A DNA stretch of 10,313 nucleotides, taken from assembly GCF_022095675.1 (NCBI RefSeq), contig NZ_JAHYSG010000206.1:1-10313 (forward strand), given 5' to 3'. The notes beneath the pieces were generated by a model. The model saw only the letters and a program-made list of their open reading frames with translations. It was not told the DNA's origin and made no database searches. The stretch comes from Dactylosporangium sp. AC04546. GTDB lineage: Bacteria > Actinomycetota > Actinomycetes > Mycobacteriales > Micromonosporaceae. The translations under genes and the position numbers were made by a program. This document shows positions 7,003 through 10,313 of the stretch, one piece after another; positions within the stretch are counted from its first letter, which is position 1; each line of letters starts with the position of its first letter.

Positions 7003-7024
7003 CGGAGGATGTTCGGAGGATGTT
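7003..7024 (-). promoter_or_regulatory. Perfect 11-bp tandem direct repeat, probable response-regulator box
   Basis: On the minus strand AACATCCTCCG occurs twice in exact tandem, 26 bases upstream of the response regulator's GTG. OmpR/PhoB-family regulators bind as head-to-tail dimers to direct repeats with an 11-bp period, so this has the expected form for autoregulation. Being so near the start codon, it would lie close to the transcription start and could repress. The repeat is seen; the binding is inferred. Confidence 0.6.
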
Positions 7025-7062
7025 CGGGCTCCGGGTGTACCTCTATCTATCGATCAACCCGG

Positions 7063-7551
7063 TCACGCTATTGCCAACCGGCGGGCGGCGCTGGTCCGGG
7101 CCGGCTCGAACGCGGGCTCGACCACGCCGTGAGGCGTGCGGAACGCCTGCTTCAGGGCCGCGTCGAGGCGGCGCAGCTCGGCGGCCGACGCCAGGCGGAT
7201 CCAGAGGTTCTCGCGCACCCCGTCGATCGCGGTCAGGCCCAGCTGGAGCCCGGTGCGGCTGGGCTCGGGCGTCCACGTCACGTCGGTGAGGTGGTGCAGC
7301 GCCGCGTTGAGGTGCAGTGCGACCCGGCGAAGCAGGCCGGACTCGCTGGTCACGACGAGCCGGTTGCGGGTCAGCATCAGCACGTTGCGCCGAGCGCGCC
7401 ACGACGAGCACCGCGCCACGACGGCGACCGCGTCGCGTTCACCGGCGCAGCCGCGCAGCACCTGGACGTGCCGGGCGACGGTGGTCGCGCGCAGGTTCCC
7501 CAGCGCGGTGGCCGAGAGGAAGGTCCGGGAGAAGGTGTCGAGCGCGTCCAT
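7063..7551 (-). CDS. PH-domain-like protein of unknown function
   Basis: A 162-residue protein, cytoplasmic by sequence (no signal peptide or membrane segment). Residues about 40-137 alternate short hydrophobic strands (AVAVVARCSSW, RNVLMLTRNRLVVTSES, RRVALHLNAALHHLTDVTW, GLQLGLTAIDG, ENLWIRLAS) and end in a helix (AAELRRLDAALKQAF). The VLMLTRNRLVVTSE strand-turn-strand and final helix are typical of bacterial PH-like domains; I call the fold, not a function. ATG 7551 was chosen because MDALDTFSRTFLSATALGNL reads like a real N-terminus and the open frame upstream (to 7707) is arginine-rich and crosses the lipoprotein's terminator hairpin. No strong ribosome site is visible. It lies 86 bases before the response regulator on the same strand, so it may or may not share its transcript. 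Confidence 0.7.
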   Translation of the reverse strand: MDALDTFSRTFLSATALGNLRATTVARHVQVLRGCAGERDAVAVVARCSSWRARRNVLMLTRNRLVVTSESGLLRRVALHLNAALHHLTDVTWTPEPSRTGLQLGLTAIDGVRENLWIRLASAAELRRLDAALKQAFRTPHGVVEPAFEPARTSAARRLAIA

Positions 7552-7688
7552 ACCGTACGCAACGACGGCCGCCCGGCATCGACACGCGTTTCGCGCCGAT
7601 CCCGTCGTCGATCCCGCGGCCGAGACGCCGGGGCCATCCCACGGTGCCCGGTTTTGTGGTACTTCCCGGCCGCAAGATCGACGCACAG

Positions 7689-7709
7689 GGGTGCGACGCC
7701 GACGCACCC
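7689..7709 (-). terminator. Hairpin terminator after the lipoprotein gene
   Basis: GGGTGCG (7689-7695) and CGCACCC (7703-7709) form a 7-bp all-paired stem around a 7-base loop, starting 10 bases past the lipoprotein's stop codon. There is no U-tract, which is normal for terminators in GC-rich actinobacteria. It separates the lipoprotein gene from the PH-like gene. Confidence 0.55.
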
Positions 7710-7719
7710 TGTCAGGAGG

Positions 7720-8304
7720 CTAGCTGGCCGATGGAGCCGGCTGCCCACTGGGCCGCAGCGGCGCGCAGGCCGTGATCGCCGCCGACACCTTGGGATCCGA
7801 GGTGTCGAGCTGGTCGATCGGCCCGTTCACGGTCACGCCGTGCTCGGTGAGGCAGTTGACGTAGGCGGCGTTGCGGCCGTTGCCGCCGCCACCACCCGGG
7901 CCGCCGAAGTTGCCGCCGCTCGGGAAGGCGGTCGGGCGCAGCGACTCGCAGGCCTTCTGCGCCTTCTCCCAGGTCTGCTGGTCGACGCCGTTCGGGGCCG
8001 CGGTACCGAAGAATCCTCCGCCACCACCCGGGCCACCGCCGCCGCCGCGGAAGCCGCCGCTGCCCGAGGGCCGCGGCTCGCCGGACGGCCGCGGGCTGAA
8101 GGACGGCCGGGCGCTGCCCGACGGCCGGTTCGATGGGTTCATCTGCGGCAGGTCGACGCCGTTGTTGCGCAGGCAGGACGCGTAGTCGGTGCCGCCGGAC
8201 GCCGCCGCGTCGGCCGACGGTGAGTCGCCACCCGACCCGCAGGCCGCCGCGAAGATCGCCACAGCGGCGAACGCCAGCGCGGCGCCGCCGATCCGCTTTC
8301 TCAT
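7720..8304 (-). CDS. Small Gly/Pro-rich lipoprotein with duplicated YxxCLxxxGV cysteine motif
   Basis: A 194-residue predicted lipoprotein. MRKRIGG, a hydrophobic core and AAAC with Cys22 form the signal peptide and lipobox; the -3 residue is Ala rather than the usual Leu. The mature part carries two copies of one pattern: unit 1 YASCLRNNGVDLP (41-53) ending in KACESLRP (117-124), and unit 2 YVNCLTEHGVTV (148-159) ending in TACAPLRP (178-185). Each unit thus has two cysteines that could pair outside the cell. Between them are Pro/Ser/Arg-rich and poly-Gly stretches. Related actinobacterial lipoproteins with CMRxxGVxxFPDP and KAAQxAC motifs are commonly encoded beside HlyD adaptors and MacB-like exporters. 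Here the adaptor gene is almost 8 kb away but shares this gene's 26-bp upstream element. ATG 8304 was chosen; a TTG at 8328 lies inside the upstream repeat and would displace the signal peptide. Confidence 0.82.
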   Translation of the reverse strand: MRKRIGGAALAFAAVAIFAAACGSGGDSPSADAAASGGTDYASCLRNNGVDLPQMNPSNRPSGSARPSFSPRPSGEPRPSGSGGFRGGGGGPGGGGGFFGTAAPNGVDQQTWEKAQKACESLRPTAFPSGGNFGGPGGGGGNGRNAAYVNCLTEHGVTVNGPIDQLDTSDPKVSAAITACAPLRPSGQPAPSAS

Positions 8305-8322
8305 CACTCGACGATGGAACGA

Positions 8323-8354
8323 GCCCAACCTCGACGTCTCGTCGGCCGAACCTC
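8323..8354 (-). repeat. Two GAGGTT(S)GGC boxes 22 bp apart upstream of the lipoprotein gene
   Basis: Minus-strand GAGGTTCGGC (8345-8354) and GAGGTTGGGC (8323-8332) differ by one base and are exactly 22 bp apart, two helical turns, so both boxes face the same side of the DNA. The upstream box belongs to the 26-bp element shared with the adaptor gene. Confidence 0.55.
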
Positions 8355-8369
8355 AAAATTCCGTTAGAG
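8344..8369 (-). promoter_or_regulatory. Shared 26-bp upstream element, copy 2 (lipoprotein gene)
   Basis: The minus strand contains GGAATTTTGAGGTTCGGCC preceded by CTCTAAC. It is identical to the adaptor-gene copy at 21 of 26 positions and lies 39 bases from the lipoprotein's ATG. It overlaps the TAA stop of the upstream TY-Chap gene. It may hold a -35 (TTGAGG) or be a regulator site. The match is seen; the function is inferred. Confidence 0.55.
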
Positions 8370-9449
8370 ATACATCCCCGTGCGCTCGCCCTCGCCGGTG
8401 ATCGCCGGCTTGGGCTTGTCGCCCTCGCCGAAGAACCGCTTGCCGCCGAACTCGCCGTGCAGCCGGTCGTCCAGCTCGTCGGCCAGCCCGGTCATGACCT
8501 GCACGGCGAGCATCAGGTGCGTCGGCTGGAAGTCGCGACCGAACACCGGCACGGACGCCCACACGGTGTCGTTCGTGCAGTACAGCCGGCCGATCGGCAT
8601 CCGGTTGGTGAGCTCCGACAGCTTCACGTAGAGCCGCTCGGTGGGCTCGACCTCGGTGAGGATCGGGGAGAAGACGTCGACCAACGGCGGATTGTCGCGC
8701 ACCCGCACGAACACCATCGCCGAGCCCGACCGGATGCCGATGTCCCCGTCGGGGTCGATCGGCAGCTCCTCGGGCGTGGTCTTCATCAGCCGCGCGACAA
8801 CGGTCGTGACCTTGTCGTACAGCGGAAGCCCGTCGATCTCGTCGTGCTTGGCCGCCGCCACGTCCACGACCCCGTCGCCGTTCGCGTCCACGATCGACGC
8901 CAGCGAGCGCGCGACGCCGAGCGAGGGGATCGGCGCCACCCGGCCGTTCACATCGTGGGCGAGGTACGTCAGGAACGCCGGATGGGGCGTGCCGTAGATG
9001 TCCCGGAGGGTGCGCGTGATGAGCCGGCTCAGGTGGGGCGCCTCGGTCTTGGGCACCCGCAGCCCGAACGACTCCCCGGACCCCGCCAGCACCCCCGGCG
9101 GCGCCCAGCCGAGCGCCACGATCTCGGCGATGACCGTGCGGTCCAGCCGGTACGCCGTCGGCAGGTCGGCGTTGCCGACCGCGGTCGCCCCGAGCATGTC
9201 GCCGTCCTCGCCGGTCACCTGCACCGAGTACACGGCGTCGCCGGTCCCGGACGCGGTCGGATCGAGGGTGAGGTCGAGCGTGGTGCCGGGCTCGAGGTCC
9301 TTGAGCCCGGTGACCAGGTGCCGCGCGAAGTCACGCCAGGCCTCGGCCACCTTCTCCTTGAGGTTGCCGCCGACCGGGTCCTCGTCGTCGAAGAGCGCCG
9401 TCTCGTATGACAGGACGTCGTCCCTGTCACCGGCCAAGTCACCCGCCAT
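8364..9449 (-). CDS. Two-domain TY-Chap/YbjN-type chaperone-like protein
   Basis: A 361-residue cytoplasmic protein. ATG 9449 has GGGAGG 6 bases upstream. The N-terminal domain (about 35-165) has WRDFARHLVTGLKDLEPG, YSVQVTGEDGD, ALGWAPPG and a final helix-rich LITRTLRDIYG..PAFLTYLA. This fits the TY-Chap (type III secretion/YbjN chaperone-like) N-terminal pattern common in actinobacteria. The middle contains DANGDGVVD (188-196), an EF-hand or dockerin-like calcium loop. The C-terminal part (about 225-340) has alternating strands (AMVFVRVRDNPPLVDVFSPIL, RLYCTNDTVWASVPVFG) and a helix (HLMLAVQVMTGLADELDDRL) typical of YbjN-like peptide-binding domains. Family members are thought to bind short peptides or partners in conflict or secretion contexts; the actual partner is unknown. 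It lies 28 bases after the DUF6457 gene and may be co-transcribed. Confidence 0.72.
   Translation of the reverse strand: MAGDLAGDRDDVLSYETALFDDEDPVGGNLKEKVAEAWRDFARHLVTGLKDLEPGTTLDLTLDPTASGTGDAVYSVQVTGEDGDMLGATAVGNADLPTAYRLDRTVIAEIVALGWAPPGVLAGSGESFGLRVPKTEAPHLSRLITRTLRDIYGTPHPAFLTYLAHDVNGRVAPIPSLGVARSLASIVDANGDGVVDVAAAKHDEIDGLPLYDKVTTVVARLMKTTPEELPIDPDGDIGIRSGSAMVFVRVRDNPPLVDVFSPILTEVEPTERLYVKLSELTNRMPIGRLYCTNDTVWASVPVFGRDFQPTHLMLAVQVMTGLADELDDRLHGEFGGKRFFGEGDKPKPAITGEGERTGMYL
8853..8888 (-). other. EF-hand/dockerin-like loop within the TY-Chap-type gene
   Basis: These 36 bases encode residues 188-199, DANGDGVVDVAA. Asp188, Asn190, Asp192 and Asp196 occupy positions 1, 3, 5 and 9 of a calcium-binding loop, with Gly at 6. 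Position 12 is Ala instead of Glu/Asp, so binding would be weak or dockerin-like. Confidence 0.4.
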
Positions 9450-9477
9450 GATGCCTCCCTATCCCCCGGCTCTCACC

Positions 9478-9732
9478 CTATCCAGACTCGATCGTCCCCT
9501 CAGCCCGGGTGGCCAGCCGACCGAGCACCTCCCGCGTACGCTGCGGATCCGCCCCGCCCCCGACCGCCAGCCCGACCAGGAACAGCGTCAGCGGCGCCGC
9601 CGGCCGAGCCACCCCGTGGGCGACGTCCTTCGCAAGATCGAGCAGCGCGGCCCGCTCCTCGGCGCTGGGCGCCTGGACCCCGACCGCCACCGCGGCCCGC
9701 TCCATCCAGTCCGCCAACAGCTCGTCACTCAT
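9478..9732 (-). CDS. DUF6457 small protein, partner of the MobA-like gene
   Basis: An 84-residue, mainly helical cytoplasmic protein. MSDELLADWMERAAVAVGV, then LDLAKDVAHGVARPAAPLTL and FLVGLAVGGG are the hallmarks of the DUF6457 family; the family is known mainly for sitting beside MobA-type nucleotidyltransferases in actinobacteria. Its function is unknown; a role in molybdenum cofactor handling is inferred from context. Its ATG lies within the end of the MobA-like gene (ATGAGTGA, 8 bases shared), so the two are almost certainly translationally coupled. The sequence is intact and of usual length. Confidence 0.82.
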   Translation of the reverse strand: MSDELLADWMERAAVAVGVQAPSAEERAALLDLAKDVAHGVARPAAPLTLFLVGLAVGGGADPQRTREVLGRLATRAEGTIESG

Positions 9733-10313
9733 GCACCCTCCGCAGGTCTTCGTCGGTGTCGCAGTCAAAATATGGCGGGATGCCGCTTTCGTCCCACCGC
9801 ACCTCGTTGATGGCGAGCCCGTCGACGAGCCGCCGCATCGCGACGCCGTCAAGGCTCCCGATCCGCCGCAGAGCCTGTTGCAGGGCCCCGACCCGCCAGG
9901 CACCACAGAGCAACTGCCGCCGCCCGTCCTGGTCGACGAACAGCGCCCCGTCGTACTCCCCCAGCGAGCCGACCAGCCGCCGGACCGCCGCGGAGTCGAG
10001 CCGCGGCAGATCGGCCGCCAGCACGAGCACGACATCGGCCCGACCAGCGAGTGCGGCCAGCCCGGCACCGAGCCCGGCCACCGGCCCACCCCTGGCAGGC
10101 TCTTCCTGCACAGTCCGCACGGGCACGTCGATCCACCGCCCTGCGGGCGCCTCGCCACCACGCACACCCGCCGCCGCCAGGTCGCCACCAGCCGCGCCCG
10201 CCAGGCCGCCAGGTGGCGCCGGGTTGCCGCGGTCCGCGTAGGCCGCGCCGCCAGGTGGCGCCGGGTTGCCGCGGTCCGCGTAGGCCGCGCCGCCAGGTGG
10301 CGCCGGGTTGCCG
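9725..10313 (-). CDS. mobA: MobA-like molybdenum cofactor guanylyltransferase / NTP transferase (partial, N-terminus missing)
   Basis: The last 195 residues are visible; the gene continues past the right edge. MobA attaches GMP to molybdopterin to make the guanine dinucleotide cofactor. Visible motifs are VRTVQEEPARGGPVAGLGAGL (start of the nucleotide-binding core), VVLVLAADLPRLD with the metal-binding Asp, a substrate-side stretch DGRRQLLCGAWRVGALQQAL, and the C-terminal DCDTDEDLRRV that matches the family's DxDTPEDL ending. The N-terminal LAGGxSxRMGxDK loop must lie off the window. Odd feature: before the VRTVQEEP motif, where homologues have a short linker, the frame holds a tandem 14-residue repeat, GNPAPPGGAAYADR. 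DUF6457 follows with an 8-base overlap, which favours MobA over other NTP transferases. Confidence 0.75.
   Translation of the reverse strand, partial: GNPAPPGGAAYADRGNPAPPGGAAYADRGNPAPPGGLAGAAGGDLAAAGVRGGEAPAGRWIDVPVRTVQEEPARGGPVAGLGAGLAALAGRADVVLVLAADLPRLDSAAVRRLVGSLGEYDGALFVDQDGRRQLLCGAWRVGALQQALRRIGSLDGVAMRRLVDGLAINEVRWDESGIPPYFDCDTDEDLRRVHE
10205..10313. repeat. In-frame 42-bp tandem repeat inside the MobA-like gene
   Basis: Two complete identical 42-bp units (10205-10246, 10247-10288) and the first 25 bases of a third (10289-10313) are seen; the array continues beyond the window. 42 is a multiple of 3, so the frame stays open and each unit adds GNPAPPGGAAYADR. There are no spacers. The flanking sequence (about 10170-10204) has degenerate CGCCAGG pieces, suggesting the array grew by slippage or unequal crossing-over. 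Confidence 0.9.

Noticed and set aside
7552..7707. N-terminal extension of the PH-like protein to 7707
   Set aside because: Arg-rich, crosses the terminator hairpin of the lipoprotein gene and lacks a ribosome site; ATG 7551 gives a normal start.
7711..7775. Short plus-strand reading frame after AGGAGG at 7714-7719
   Set aside because: Only 14 codons from the ATG, fully antisense to the lipoprotein 3' end; the ribosome-site match is probably chance.
8019..8060. Repeated CCACCACCCGGGCC strings in the lipoprotein gene as a mobile or regulatory repeat
   Set aside because: They encode the two poly-Gly stretches (GGPGGGGG) in frame, so codon repetition explains them.
8133..9410. Long plus-strand open frame opposite the lipoprotein and TY-Chap genes
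   Set aside because: It spans two minus-strand genes, is rich in Arg/His/Gly and has no domain; the opposite frame has a strong ribosome site and a TY-Chap pattern.
10205..10313. CRISPR array
   Set aside because: Units are directly adjacent with no spacers, and they are in frame with a MobA-like gene.

Overview
This is a GC-rich window with strong G/C bias at third codon positions, GTG/TTG start codons and actinobacterial gene families (DUF6457 next to a MobA-like protein, a TY-Chap/YbjN-type protein, a DUF5666-like secreted protein, a YxxC-L-x3-G lipoprotein). It looks like chromosomal DNA of a filamentous actinomycete. Micromonosporaceae is my best guess, by inference only. Twelve genes are visible, two of them cut by the window ends. 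All are on the minus strand except one amidinohydrolase gene. No rRNA, tRNA, CRISPR array, insertion sequence or phage gene was seen, and no gene-free stretch exceeds about 170 bases.

Read in the minus direction from the right edge: a MobA-like nucleotidyltransferase (N-terminus off the window, with an in-frame 42-bp tandem repeat) overlaps a DUF6457 gene by 8 bases. A two-domain TY-Chap/YbjN-like protein follows 28 bases later. Next come a small lipoprotein with a duplicated cysteine motif, a hairpin terminator and a PH-domain-like protein. Then an OmpR-family response regulator and its histidine kinase overlap by 8 bases, followed by an unknown membrane protein and a secreted DUF5666-like protein. 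That gene ends 4 bases from the convergent plus-strand DDAH/arginine-dihydrolase-type gene. Divergent from the latter is an Lrp/AsnC regulator, followed after 4 bases by a large secreted beta-propeller lipoprotein. Last is the start of a HlyD/MFP-type periplasmic adaptor.

Two functional units stand out. The first is amino-acid metabolism: an Lrp-type regulator is divergent from an amidinohydrolase, and an AT-rich inverted repeat between them is a probable Lrp operator. The second is an envelope/export module of two-component system, DUF5666-like protein, lipoprotein and HlyD adaptor. Its parts are scattered over 8 kb, but two of them, the adaptor and the lipoprotein almost 8 kb apart, share a 26-bp upstream element (21 of 26 bases identical) at almost the same distance from their start codons. 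The response regulator gene has its own perfect 11-bp tandem direct repeat just upstream, the typical form of an OmpR/PhoB-family binding site. The shared element and this repeat are the most interesting unexplained signals here.
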